From: Mucilaginibacter sp. OK268
GTDB taxonomy: Bacteria > Bacteroidota > Bacteroidia > Sphingobacteriales > Sphingobacteriaceae
Direction: 5' to 3'
Assembly: GCF_900103125.1 (NCBI RefSeq)
Contig: NZ_FNJV01000007.1
Location: forward strand, 186,001 to 250,000
DNA: 64,000 nucleotides
Both the position numbers and the translations under genes were made by a program. The notes beneath the pieces are model-generated. The model did no database searches. It saw only the letters and a program-made list of their open reading frames with translations, and was not told the DNA's origin. How positions within the stretch are numbered: the first letter of the stretch is position 1; every line of letters starts with the position of its first letter. Below, piece after piece: positions 1 to 9,466 of this stretch.

Positions 1-2
1 TG

Positions 3-512
3 GAGACGCAATATTTACCTTCTGAAAGTCATTGGGCCGAACTGCGTGAAGCACAGTTAAGAGCGCTCCGTATATCCAATACAGGTATGGCTGTAACTAT
101 TGATGCCGGTGAATGGAATGATATTCATCCTTTAAATAAAAAGGATGTGGGTGATCGTCTGGCTCTCGCAGCCGAAAAAGTTGCCTATCATGATCAAAAT
201 ATTGTATCATCAGGGCCTATTTATCAATCATTTACGATTGATAGTGATAAAGTCATTATATCCTTCAGTAATACCGGAAGCGGTTTAACCGTAAAAAATG
301 GTAGTGAGCTTCAACATTTTGCTATAGCAGGGAAAGATAAAAAATATGTATGGGCACATGCGCGCATAAACGGGAATAAAGTAGTTGTTTGGAGTGATAA
401 GATACCAAACCCTCTATACGTACGCTACGCTTGGGCTGATAACCCGGAAACGGCAAATTTATATAATCTGGAGGGGCTCCCAGCCTCACCGTTTACCACA
501 GACAACGAGTAG
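3..512 (+). CDS. SGNH-type (sialate) O-acetylesterase, C-terminal part, cut by window edge
   Basis: The reading frame is open from the window edge, so only the last 169 or so residues are visible. The motif SNTGMAVTIDAGEWNDIHP followed by K..VG.RLAL.A is typical of the sialate O-acetylesterase family (DUF303, SGNH hydrolase fold). The DIHP motif carries the probable catalytic His. A C-terminal beta-rich segment with SGP.Y.S follows. An internal ATG at 87 is not the real start, because homology-like sequence continues upstream of it. Exported members of this family in xylan loci remove acetyl groups from xylan, and the SusCD/GH10/GH115 genes just downstream support that role here. The exact ester specificity is inference. 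Confidence 0.8.
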   Translation, partial: ETQYLPSESHWAELREAQLRALRISNTGMAVTIDAGEWNDIHPLNKKDVGDRLALAAEKVAYHDQNIVSSGPIYQSFTIDSDKVIISFSNTGSGLTVKNGSELQHFAIAGKDKKYVWAHARINGNKVVVWSDKIPNPLYVRYAWADNPETANLYNLEGLPASPFTTDNE

Positions 513-1099
513 TTAATTCAGGATTCAATAAATTGGTACTTCGATTGCACTAATGTGTTTCAAGAGGCATAATTGCTAGTCTTAATAAGTTATCAAAAAG
601 ATTCCAGGTATAAATAGGCGTAATTGCCTAACTGCATAGCCAACAAGTTCTTATAATCTGCTATTATATTAGTACTATTTGATGGCTGTATCCATATAAA
701 TCCCCCTATTTACCTGCTTCTTGTCATTGGCATTTTTTCAAGTAATTATCTTATTGTTATAAATATTATTAAAAAAACAATCGATTGTTTATGGGTTTAT
801 TTAAACAAAAGATGAAAAAAAGAAATATCTGTAAATCTTATTTCATTTGTGCAATCGATTGTATTTTATGGTAATTTTACGATAACCAAATTATAGTACT
901 TGACCAATTAATGGCTGGGCTAATAGCCTGCTTCTGTTTAACCGGGTAAACCCATATTAAAATTAAAAGCTATGAGAAAAAATTACTTAAAAGATCAATT
1001 GTAAAAGCAGAGGCTAGGTCTTAACCAAAAGGTCAGACCATTTTTGGAGTCAATCCAACATATCCCACAAGTATAAGCCCTTAACCCAAATTATAAATT
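513..1099 (+). promoter_or_regulatory. Promoter region of the xylan SusC operon with two CAATCGATTG operators
   Basis: This 587-bp gap has no convincing gene. The 10-bp palindrome CAATCGATTG occurs at 778-787 and 852-861. A Bacteroidota-type promoter can be read as TTTG at 846-849, a 22-bp spacer, and TAATTTTA at 872-879. The second operator therefore lies between the -33 and -7 boxes, where a bound repressor would block RNA polymerase. The same palindrome precedes uxuA and the GH43 gene, and a LacI-family gene lies at 13166-14197. The leader from the predicted start to the susC ATG would be about 210 nt. Confidence 0.65.
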
Positions 1100-4000
1100 A
1101 TGAAAAAACAAATACTGAAAACCTGCCGGAAAGCATGGCTCATGTTATTGTGCATGAGTTTGATCTCTCTGTCACTTTTTGCGCAATCCAGAAAAATTGA
1201 TGGCTCAGTCCTGGATGAAAAAGGAAACCCGCTCATTGGCGCCGCTGTTAAGCTCAAATCGGGCAAGATCGCAACATTAACTGATATTAATGGCAAATTC
1301 TCTATCAACGTTTCTGGTAATGAAACAGCTTTACTGGTAACCTATATAGGTTATGCAGAGCAAAGTGTTCCCTTAACGGGTCAAAACTCTAATTTGCAGA
1401 TCAAACTAACTCCAAGTAGCCACAGTTTAAATGATGTGATTGTTATTGGATATGGTACCGCCCGTAAAAAGGACGTAACAGGGGCAATTGTGTCGGTAAG
1501 TGGTAACACGCTGCGTGAAATACCAGTGGCCAATATACAGCAGGCCTTACAAGGGCGAGCCGCAGGTGTTGAGGTGCAGGCTGTAGGAACGAGGCCTGGA
1601 GCTGATGCCCAGATCAGGATACGGGGAGAGCGGTCTATACAGGCTGGTAACGACCCTTTGTTTGTTTTAGATGGAATACCTTATAGCGGTACCTTAAACG
1701 ACATTAATCCTGATGACATCGCTTCAGTTGATATATTAAAAGATGCGTCTGCAACCGCTATTTATGGTTCAAGAGGCGCGAATGGTGTAATACTGGTAAC
1801 CACTAAAAAGGGGGCAGCGGGTGATACCAAAGTCACTTTCAGTGACTACTATGGTATCAATAGTGTTACATCTAAGTATAAAGTATATAATGCCGACCAG
1901 TATAGAGCATTACGTGATATTTCTGTATTTAATCAGGGTTATACTGCTGATGAGTTAGCAGGAATTACCAGTGGAAGAAATACCGATTGGCAAGACCTGG
2001 TATATAAAAACGGTTACATTACCGACCACAATCTTACTATTTCAGGTGGAAGCGATAAAAGCCAGTTTTCCGCTGGCGGGGGCTATTTTAAACAAACCAC
2101 CGTTTTACCCGGTCAGGATTTTACACGCGGTACATTAAAAGCCACTGCTGATTTTAATGTAAGCAGTCGTGTTAAGGCCGGTTTTAATAATCTGCTTAAT
2201 TATAGTATTACACATGGTTCTCAGTTCCCGGCAAATGTGTTTCCTTTAATTACTTTAAGTCCTTTGTCTTCCCCATATAATGCCGACGGGTCAATAAACA
2301 TTAAGCCTGCTGGTAATACCGATGATTATAATACAACCTATAGCCCGTTGTTACTGCGTAGCCAGCCGGATGCTTCGGTTGATCGTGTCCGTCGTTTTCA
2401 TTCATTTAGCAGTTTATATGGCGAGGTTAGAATTATCGATGGTTTGAAATATCGCTTAAATGCGGGTCTGGATTTTCAGCAGGAAGAAGGCGCGCAATTC
2501 CAGGGAACCGACAGTTATTTTAGGCCTGGCACTTATAACACAGCAACAGTAAACAATGCCACAGCCACCAAATACAGCCTGGACAACTTACTTACGTATG
2601 ATAAAACCATTGCTCAAAAACACCGCATAAGCGTTACTACCTTGTTTGGTTTTGAGCAGCAACAAAGTCATAATACCTCGGTGAAGAAAGATTCTATAAC
2701 TTCTGATTTTGTTCAGTTTTATAACCTGGGCTTATCCTCTACAACTCCGGCGCCCATTTTAAGCGGTGGCGAATCAAAGTCATCACTTGTGGCTATGATG
2801 CTCAGGGCTAATTATATTTATGATGACAAGTACATGATTACCTTAACCGGGCGCAGAGACGGATCTTCACGCCTTGGTGAGGGTAATAAATATAAGTCAT
2901 ACCCTGCTGTTTCTGCCGGATGGACGATTAGTAATGAAAAGTTCATACAAAACGTTCACGTAATCTCCAATCTGAAACTTAGGGCTGGTTTTGGTGTCAC
3001 GGCTAACCAGGGGATTGCTGCTTACAGCACATTAGGTGGCCTGTCGTCGGTTAACTCTAGTATCCCGGGTACGCCTCAGGTGCTCTATAATTATGGAACC
3101 ACAATTGTTAACGGCTATTATGTAAGTCGAATAGTTGATCCTAAACTGGATTGGGAGTATACTAAAACCACCAATATTGGATTAGACTATGGCATTTTAA
3201 ATAATCGCATTACAGGTAGTGTAGAGTATTATACAGCCAGTACTACTAAATTATTATATGGCATTTCATTACCCCCAACATCAGGCATTACTGATCCTTA
3301 TTTAACAAACGTGGGTAATGTGACCAATAAGGGGATGGAATTTTCCATATCCAGCCAGAATATTACATCAGACCACGGAGGATTTACCTGGGGCACCGAT
3401 CTGAACTTTTACTTTAACAGGAATAAGCTGGTATCCTTAAATGGGAGTATAACACAGGTAGTAAACAACCAGCTATTTGTAGGACAACCATTAAGCGCCA
3501 TTTATGATTATAAAAAACTGGGGATATGGCAATTGAGCGAAGCCTCGGAGGCAGCCAAATATGGTTTTGTACCCGGTCAGATTAAGTTAGAAGACCATAA
3601 CGGTGATGGTAAGCTTACGGTTGATGATAAATATGTAATTGGAAGCGCTCAGGCTAAAATTCAGGGTGGTGTGACCAACCGTTTTACCTATAAAGGATTT
3701 GATTTCTCATTTGTACTATATGGTCGTTTAGGTGGAACTCTGATTAGCCAGGTATACCAACCACTAGCCGGTTATACGACCATTAATGATGGAAGGCGGA
3801 ATCAGGTTGCCGTAGATTACTGGACGCCAACTAATCCTACCAATTTCTACCCCTCACCAAACGTTGCTGGCGGACAAATTTCGTCACCGCTAACCAGCGA
3901 CGCAGGTAGTACACTTGGTTATTTTGATGCCAGTTTTTTAAAGGTAAGAACCATCACATTTGGTTATAGCTTGGGTAAGCGATGGGCTAAAAAGATCGGT

Positions 4001-4210
4001 GCGCAAAACTTGCGGGTATATGTATCATCGCAAAATCCATTTATATTTTTCTCGCCCTATGTACGTGCTGGAGGCATAGATCCTGAGGCGACAGGAATAG
4101 GAAATCAGGGTGTTCAGAACCCGGGTAATATATCAAGCCGGGCATTAACCATCGGGGTGGCAACTCCTTCTACCAAATCATTTATCGTGGGCTTAAATAT
4201 TAGTTTATAA
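1100..4210 (+). CDS. SusC/RagA-family TonB-dependent outer-membrane transporter (xylan locus)
   Basis: A 1036-residue outer-membrane transporter, normal length for SusC. It has an N-terminal signal peptide ending near FAQS. A carboxypeptidase-regulatory-like domain follows (about 30-110, with VLDEKGNPLIGAAV). Next is a TonB-box-like stretch and the plug motif ILKDASATAIYGSRGANGV, then the large beta-barrel ending in a short hydrophobic C-terminus (VGLNISL). It pairs with the SusD gene 19 bp downstream. In such pairs SusC is the TonB-driven channel and SusD the lid that delivers oligosaccharide. The neighbouring GH10 and GH115 enzymes suggest glucuronoxylan oligosaccharides as cargo; this is inferred from context only. 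Confidence 0.93.
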   Translation: MKKQILKTCRKAWLMLLCMSLISLSLFAQSRKIDGSVLDEKGNPLIGAAVKLKSGKIATLTDINGKFSINVSGNETALLVTYIGYAEQSVPLTGQNSNLQIKLTPSSHSLNDVIVIGYGTARKKDVTGAIVSVSGNTLREIPVANIQQALQGRAAGVEVQAVGTRPGADAQIRIRGERSIQAGNDPLFVLDGIPYSGTLNDINPDDIASVDILKDASATAIYGSRGANGVILVTTKKGAAGDTKVTFSDYYGINSVTSKYKVYNADQYRALRDISVFNQGYTADELAGITSGRNTDWQDLVYKNGYITDHNLTISGGSDKSQFSAGGGYFKQTTVLPGQDFTRGTLKATADFNVSSRVKAGFNNLLNYSITHGSQFPANVFPLITLSPLSSPYNADGSINIKPAGNTDDYNTTYSPLLLRSQPDASVDRVRRFHSFSSLYGEVRIIDGLKYRLNAGLDFQQEEGAQFQGTDSYFRPGTYNTATVNNATATKYSLDNLLTYDKTIAQKHRISVTTLFGFEQQQSHNTSVKKDSITSDFVQFYNLGLSSTTPAPILSGGESKSSLVAMMLRANYIYDDKYMITLTGRRDGSSRLGEGNKYKSYPAVSAGWTISNEKFIQNVHVISNLKLRAGFGVTANQGIAAYSTLGGLSSVNSSIPGTPQVLYNYGTTIVNGYYVSRIVDPKLDWEYTKTTNIGLDYGILNNRITGSVEYYTASTTKLLYGISLPPTSGITDPYLTNVGNVTNKGMEFSISSQNITSDHGGFTWGTDLNFYFNRNKLVSLNGSITQVVNNQLFVGQPLSAIYDYKKLGIWQLSEASEAAKYGFVPGQIKLEDHNGDGKLTVDDKYVIGSAQAKIQGGVTNRFTYKGFDFSFVLYGRLGGTLISQVYQPLAGYTTINDGRRNQVAVDYWTPTNPTNFYPSPNVAGGQISSPLTSDAGSTLGYFDASFLKVRTITFGYSLGKRWAKKIGAQNLRVYVSSQNPFIFFSPYVRAGGIDPEATGIGNQGVQNPGNISSRALTIGVATPSTKSFIVGLNISL

Positions 4211-4229
4211 TCAATTAATTATCAGAATT

Positions 4230-6044
4230 ATGAAATTAAAATATTCGACATATATAGTGCTTCTGCTGATAACCACATTATGGGGCAGTAGTTGCAAAAA
4301 ATCGCTCGAGGAGCATCCTTATACTGCCTTTACAACAGATTATTATAAATCTGCTGACGGTTTACAGGCTGCGGTGAACGCTGTCTATGCCAATATGCGG
4401 TATGATTTTGGGCCTGTTGGTGCATTGGCTTTGGGAAATGTAGGTACCGATGAATTTACTTTTGGTGATCAGGTTGCCAGTTCGGGCCAATTCCTGGAAC
4501 TGGGTACTTACCAGATCCCTACAACGAATGGCGCCATATTAACTCCCTGGAACAGGAATTATAATGGTATAAACCTTTGTAATGCCATATTGAAATTTGC
4601 GCCAGGTGTAGCCATGAGTGATGCTACCAGGAATGTAATGATGGCTGAAGCGAGGTACTTAAGGGCACATCTTTACCTGTTATTGGTTGAAAACTTTGGC
4701 GCAGTTCCGGTTGACTTAGGCTCAGGCGATCTGCAGTTTACCAATGTACCTTACTATGGTTTTAACCGCTTGCCTTTTAATGATATCTTAAAAAAAGATT
4801 ATCAATCCATGATCGCTGATCTGACTTATGCTTCCCAGAATTTACCTGTTCAGCGTCCATCAAATGCCTTTAAATTATCACAAGCCGCGGCACTCCATTT
4901 ATTGTCCAAGGTTTATTTATTCAGGGCATACTCGGCCGTAAAAGAAAGTACTGACTTTGGTAGTGCATATACCACTGCAATGGAACTTATTAATAACAAG
5001 GGTAAGTATGGAGCTGATCTTCTACAGGATTTTGGACAAGTGCATAAACAAGGGAACGATTATAATAAAGAAATACTGTATTCAGTTGAACGTCTTCCAC
5101 TTAATAATTCGGCTAACGAAGACCTAAACCCAAGTACAGATTTTGCCAACAAAGTAAATATTGCCAATAACCTTTTTAATTGTCTATACCAAAACGTAGC
5201 AAGTGTTGGTGGTGTAACATTAATTGATGATCGTCCGCTGCAATATGGCCGTCCGCTGCGAGAGCTTACGCCAACTCCTTATGTTTCTAACGTGGCTTTT
5301 GCCGATAAGTTTAATGATAGCCGTTATGATAATTCATTCCGTGTAATGTGGCGTGTTGCTACAGTGCGGACAGGTGCGGCACTACAAACTTATGTTAGTA
5401 GTCTGGCATCTGTTGGTTTTAAGATAGGTGATACAGCTATCTATCTGCCGCCAACAGATGCCAGGGCTGCTCAACTGGTGGCCGCCGGAAAAAAATATCT
5501 GATTGTTCCCCCAAGCAAGTGGTATAACAATCAAACTAAACTCAGTTTTCAATATCCTAACCTTAAAAAGTATGATGATAGCTTACGAGCCAACTTTCAG
5601 GATGTATCAGGTAGGCCATTTATTGTTTCCAAGCTTTCGGAAGTTTATTTGACCGCCGCTGAGGCCGCTATGCAAACCGGGCATGTTGACGATGCTGTTA
5701 CGCTCATCAATGTATTGCGCACACGCGCGGCCTATCGCCCTGGATTATCTGCCGCCGATCTGACCGCACGGGTAGCCGTAATGCAAGTCACCGCTTCACA
5801 GATCAACCTTGATTTTATATTGGACGAACGTACCAGAGAGCTTTGTGGGGAGTGTATCCGTTGGCCAGATCTGGCTATACGGAATAAGCTGATTGATCGC
5901 GTGCAGAAATATAATCCCGATGGGGCGGGGCATGTTGCGGCCTTCAATAATATCAGGCCGATCCCCCAGGATCAGATCAACAGCGTAGTTGACCCCAACG
6001 GCGACCCAAACAGGAATAAATACCAAAATCCAGGATACTATTAA
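4230..6044 (+). CDS. SusD/RagB-family outer-membrane glycan-binding lipoprotein (xylan locus)
   Basis: A 604-residue lipoprotein with a hydrophobic signal and lipobox WGSSC, the acylated Cys being residue 22, followed by Lys-Lys. The fold is that of SusD: TPR-rich N-terminal half with the family motif EARYLRAHLYLLLVENFG, and a C-terminal RagB region with LSEVYLTAAEAAMQTG and ILDERTRELCGE. It is slightly longer than typical SusD proteins (about 500-600). It is translated 19 bp after the SusC stop and 23 bp before the xylanase gene, consistent with one operon. It probably sits on the cell surface and captures xylan fragments for the SusC channel. Confidence 0.93.
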   Translation: MKLKYSTYIVLLLITTLWGSSCKKSLEEHPYTAFTTDYYKSADGLQAAVNAVYANMRYDFGPVGALALGNVGTDEFTFGDQVASSGQFLELGTYQIPTTNGAILTPWNRNYNGINLCNAILKFAPGVAMSDATRNVMMAEARYLRAHLYLLLVENFGAVPVDLGSGDLQFTNVPYYGFNRLPFNDILKKDYQSMIADLTYASQNLPVQRPSNAFKLSQAAALHLLSKVYLFRAYSAVKESTDFGSAYTTAMELINNKGKYGADLLQDFGQVHKQGNDYNKEILYSVERLPLNNSANEDLNPSTDFANKVNIANNLFNCLYQNVASVGGVTLIDDRPLQYGRPLRELTPTPYVSNVAFADKFNDSRYDNSFRVMWRVATVRTGAALQTYVSSLASVGFKIGDTAIYLPPTDARAAQLVAAGKKYLIVPPSKWYNNQTKLSFQYPNLKKYDDSLRANFQDVSGRPFIVSKLSEVYLTAAEAAMQTGHVDDAVTLINVLRTRAAYRPGLSAADLTARVAVMQVTASQINLDFILDERTRELCGECIRWPDLAIRNKLIDRVQKYNPDGAGHVAAFNNIRPIPQDQINSVVDPNGDPNRNKYQNPGYY

Positions 6045-6067
6045 TCATTGTTTAAAGAAGACCAATT

Positions 6068-7690
6068 ATGAAAAAGAAACTTATTATACCTGGCTTATTG
6101 TTAATAGCAACTTTTACTTGCGCCTGCAAAAAACAATACTACAATGGCGCAAACAGCACCATCGCCAATACCTATTCAGATACATCCGGTACACTGAAAG
6201 CGGCATCAAACCTGCCCATTGGTATGGCTATCGACTATGATTTTATCGCCAATACCTATGGCGACAGGAATATTGTTACCCGTGAGGCCAGCATGGTGAC
6301 CTTTGGCTATACCATGAAACATGCAGCCATCGTAAAAAATGATGGCACTTTAGATTTTACACGTGCCGATGCTTTGGTAAGTAATGCCAATGCTGCCGGT
6401 TTACAGGTTTATGGACATACGTTGGCGTGGTATCAAAATCAAAATGGTACCTACCTTCGTTCCCTGGTTCCGGGAAGTGCGGGTAACACAATACCGAACC
6501 TATTACTCAACGGTGATTTTGAATTGGGTAGCGGAAGTACATTTACCAACTGGAGTGCTTATAACGGGGCTTCGTCATTCAACGAAACAAAGGTATCCGG
6601 TGAAATACATGGCGGTACCAGGGCATTAAAAGTGGTAAATACTACAGATAATCCCGGTGCGCAGTACAAGGTACAATTAGCCAGTGATCTGTTCAATACC
6701 ACGGTCGGAAAAACTTATAATGTATCTTTCTGGATAAAGTCGACTAATGCCGGCGGATCGGTACGCTTTTCAACTCAACCAACGGCCCAATATGAAGGCG
6801 ACCAAACCACCAGCACCACCTGGACGCAGGTAACCTGGCCCATCGTGGCCAAAGATGCTCAAACCAGGATCCTGATAGATATCGGCCTGAAAGCCAATAC
6901 CTATTTTCTGGATGATATCACCGTAACGGATGCAAGTTTATCGACACCATTACCCGCCGACGAGGTTGCTGCCAAAGTCAACACAGCTTTGCAAACCTTT
7001 ATCACCGGGATGGTAAGCCATTTTAAAGATAAGGTGCATGCCTGGGATGTGGTCAATGAGCCTGTTAAGGACGATGGTAGCTTACGGGTTGGCCCTTATG
7101 TGGCAGGTACCGATGCAAGTGACACCTTTTATTGGGGACAGTATTTAGGTAGGGGATATATAGCTAAGGCCTTTACTTACGCCAGTCAGGCAGATCCAAC
7201 AGCGCTATTATTTATCAATGATTATAACCTGGAAGCGGGTTCGGCCAAGGTTGATAGTTTAATTAAAATTGTTAATGAGTTAAAAGCGGCAAACGTCCCC
7301 ATTCATGGTATTGGCACACAAATGCATAGTAGTATCAATAGTTCATATAACGATATTGACAACATGTTCAAAAAACTGGCTGCAACTGGGTTAAAAGTGC
7401 GTATCTCTGAACTGGATGTAAAACTAAACCCTGGCAATAAGGTAATAGACGTTTCATCGTCGCCTACGCTTTATAATTTGCAAGCAGGCATGTATAAGTA
7501 CATCATACAATCCTACTTGAAAAATGTACCTGCAATACAACGTTATGGTGTTACTATTTGGGGTGAAATTGACAAAAACAGCTGGATAGTAACACAACAA
7601 AAACTGAACGATGCACCATTGTTATTTGATAATAACGGCAAGAAAAAACCTGCTTACGGGGCTGCAATTCAGGCTTTAAAAGGGCAGTAG
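6068..7690 (+). CDS. GH10 endo-beta-1,4-xylanase lipoprotein with inserted carbohydrate-binding module
   Basis: A 540-residue lipoprotein (lipobox ending at Cys20, then Lys-Lys) of glycoside hydrolase family 10. The catalytic domain is split. The N-terminal part runs to about residue 135 (GHTLAWYQNQ). A beta-sandwich insert at about 145-290 starts NLLLNGDFELG and resembles CBM4/9/22 modules. The rest of the barrel follows. The acid/base is Glu331 in WDVVNEP and the nucleophile Glu448 in VRISELDV. Such interrupted GH10 enzymes are known from Bacteroidota xylan loci and act on the cell surface to cut the backbone before SusCD import. All catalytic motifs look intact. Confidence 0.93.
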   Translation: MKKKLIIPGLLLIATFTCACKKQYYNGANSTIANTYSDTSGTLKAASNLPIGMAIDYDFIANTYGDRNIVTREASMVTFGYTMKHAAIVKNDGTLDFTRADALVSNANAAGLQVYGHTLAWYQNQNGTYLRSLVPGSAGNTIPNLLLNGDFELGSGSTFTNWSAYNGASSFNETKVSGEIHGGTRALKVVNTTDNPGAQYKVQLASDLFNTTVGKTYNVSFWIKSTNAGGSVRFSTQPTAQYEGDQTTSTTWTQVTWPIVAKDAQTRILIDIGLKANTYFLDDITVTDASLSTPLPADEVAAKVNTALQTFITGMVSHFKDKVHAWDVVNEPVKDDGSLRVGPYVAGTDASDTFYWGQYLGRGYIAKAFTYASQADPTALLFINDYNLEAGSAKVDSLIKIVNELKAANVPIHGIGTQMHSSINSSYNDIDNMFKKLAATGLKVRISELDVKLNPGNKVIDVSSSPTLYNLQAGMYKYIIQSYLKNVPAIQRYGVTIWGEIDKNSWIVTQQKLNDAPLLFDNNGKKKPAYGAAIQALKGQ

Positions 7691-7715
7691 TATATTTGTT
7701 TAAGCTGATCTGTAG

Positions 7716-7760
7716 ATCTCTAAAAACGGTTGCCTGTATAAGGTAGTCGTTTTTAGAGAT
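7716..7760 (+). terminator. Long hairpin between GH10 and GH35-like genes
   Basis: Perfect 13-bp arms, ATCTCTAAAAACG at 7716-7728 and CGTTTTTAGAGAT at 7748-7760, with a 19-nt loop. There is no U-tract after the second arm, so it may act as a weak terminator, an mRNA-stability element or a processing site that lowers expression of the distal genes, rather than a full stop. Confidence 0.45.
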
Positions 7761-7790
7761 TTAACCAATAATCTATATTTAAAATATTTC

Positions 7791-9416
7791 ATGAAAGCAT
7801 TCCTTTTGATCATCGGACTATTAACGTTGAATATTTCGACTTCAATGGCTCAGTCGACAGCTGATTTTACTCCGCATTTAATAAAAACGAGGAATACTAC
7901 CCAGCTTTTGGTTGATAATAAGCCTTATCTGATCTTAGGTGGAGAATTGGGTAATTCAAGTGCGTCTGATACAGCTTATATGAAACCTATCTGGCCAAAG
8001 CTCAAAAAAATGAACCTGAATACCATTTATGCTCCGGTGTATTGGGAGTTAATGGAACCACAGGAAGGAAAATTTAACTATTCATTGATCGATGACCTGA
8101 TTTTAAACGCCAGGAGTAACCGGATCAAGCTAGTGCTGTTATGGTTTGGCAGCTGGAAAAATAGTATGTCATGTTATGTGCCTGAATGGGTTAAAACAGA
8201 TCAGTCACGTTTTCCACGGGCCGAAGCAAAGTCGGAGGTGAAGCAGGAAATATTGAGCCCTTTTAGTAAAAATAACATGATGGCCGATAAGCGTGCTTTT
8301 GTAAAGCTGATGGAGCATCTGAAAAACTTTGATGGGGTACAACATACGGTTATCATGATCCAGGTGGAAAATGAAATAGGTATGCTTCCTGATGCCCGCA
8401 GCTATGAGAAACCCGCAAGTGCTGCTTTTGAACAGCCTGTGCCTGGTAAACTGTTGAGTTATTTAAAGGATAATAAAAGTAAACTGTTACCCGAAACCAA
8501 AGATATCTGGGCCAAAAATAATTTTAAGACAAACGGTAACTGGGGAGATGTTTTCGGGAAAAGTTTAGTTACGGACGAGCTATTTATGGCCTGGTATTAT
8601 GCCATTTATGTAAATGAAATTGCTTCTGCAGGTAAACAGGTTTATAATTTGCCCATGTATATCAACGCTGCTTTGAACAGACCAGGCAAAAAGCCAGGCG
8701 AATACCCAAGTGCGGGGCCATTGCCGCAGGTAGCAGATGTATGGAAAGCTGGTGCTCCGGCTATAGATATATTGGCGCCCGATTTTTACAACCCCGATTT
8801 TAAACATTGGAGCGATCTGTATACCCGTTCTTCAAATCCTTTATTGATCCCCGAAATACGTTTTGAGCAGGGAGTAGATGCTAAAGTTTTTTTTGCTTTT
8901 GGAAACTATAATTGCATATCCTTTTCACCATTTTCCATCGAATCGACAGAAAAACCCGAAAATGAACCCATTGGTAAGGCATATCATATTGTCGGTCAGT
9001 TGTTGCCATTAATTACAAAATATCAGCCGCTTGATAAAGTGAGGGGATTTTTATTTGATAAGGACAACCAGGAACAAAAAATAACCCTGGGAGACTATAT
9101 ACTGACCATCACTCATGAGTATAAGCTGGGATGGTCGGCTCAGGCGAAAGATTCTGTATGGCCTCAAACGGGTGCCATTGTTATTGAGGTTGCCCCATCA
9201 GAATATTACGTGGCTGGAACTGGCGTTGTTGTTGCTTTTGAACCAGTTTCAACTGAAAAAAGAGCTGGTTTCATAAGTGTTGATGAAGGGTATTTTGAAA
9301 ATAACACCTGGATAAACCAGAGACGGATGAATGGAGATCAAGATCATCAGGGGAGGCATATTCGCGTTGCTGTTAATGATTACAGCATTCAGCATGTCAG
9401 GCTATATACTTATTAA
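7791..9416 (+). CDS. GH35-like beta-galactosidase family protein (DUF5597 type)
   Basis: A 541-residue exported protein (signal peptide ending at SMAQS). The N-terminal half is a GH35/GH42-like TIM barrel: NTIYAPVYWELMEPQEGKF, then VIMIQVENEIG, which contains the NE pair expected for the acid/base in clan GH-A. The probable nucleophile is in LLIPEIRFEQG. The C-terminal part resembles the DUF5597 beta domain found in this subgroup. It lies between the xylanase and the alpha-glucuronidase, so it probably trims a side chain of glucuronoxylan or glucuronoarabinoxylan. Galactosidase activity is the family default; the true substrate is uncertain. Confidence 0.8.
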   Translation: MKAFLLIIGLLTLNISTSMAQSTADFTPHLIKTRNTTQLLVDNKPYLILGGELGNSSASDTAYMKPIWPKLKKMNLNTIYAPVYWELMEPQEGKFNYSLIDDLILNARSNRIKLVLLWFGSWKNSMSCYVPEWVKTDQSRFPRAEAKSEVKQEILSPFSKNNMMADKRAFVKLMEHLKNFDGVQHTVIMIQVENEIGMLPDARSYEKPASAAFEQPVPGKLLSYLKDNKSKLLPETKDIWAKNNFKTNGNWGDVFGKSLVTDELFMAWYYAIYVNEIASAGKQVYNLPMYINAALNRPGKKPGEYPSAGPLPQVADVWKAGAPAIDILAPDFYNPDFKHWSDLYTRSSNPLLIPEIRFEQGVDAKVFFAFGNYNCISFSPFSIESTEKPENEPIGKAYHIVGQLLPLITKYQPLDKVRGFLFDKDNQEQKITLGDYILTITHEYKLGWSAQAKDSVWPQTGAIVIEVAPSEYYVAGTGVVVAFEPVSTEKRAGFISVDEGYFENNTWINQRRMNGDQDHQGRHIRVAVNDYSIQHVRLYTY

Positions 9417-9466
9417 ATCAGTAATTTATAAAACCGCCTAATGGTTTATTTATCACATACTACGCT

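Noticed and set aside
972..1004. Ten-codon ORF (MRKNYLKDQL) in the susC leader
   Set aside because: Too short, no ribosome-binding site and no visible coupling to susC.
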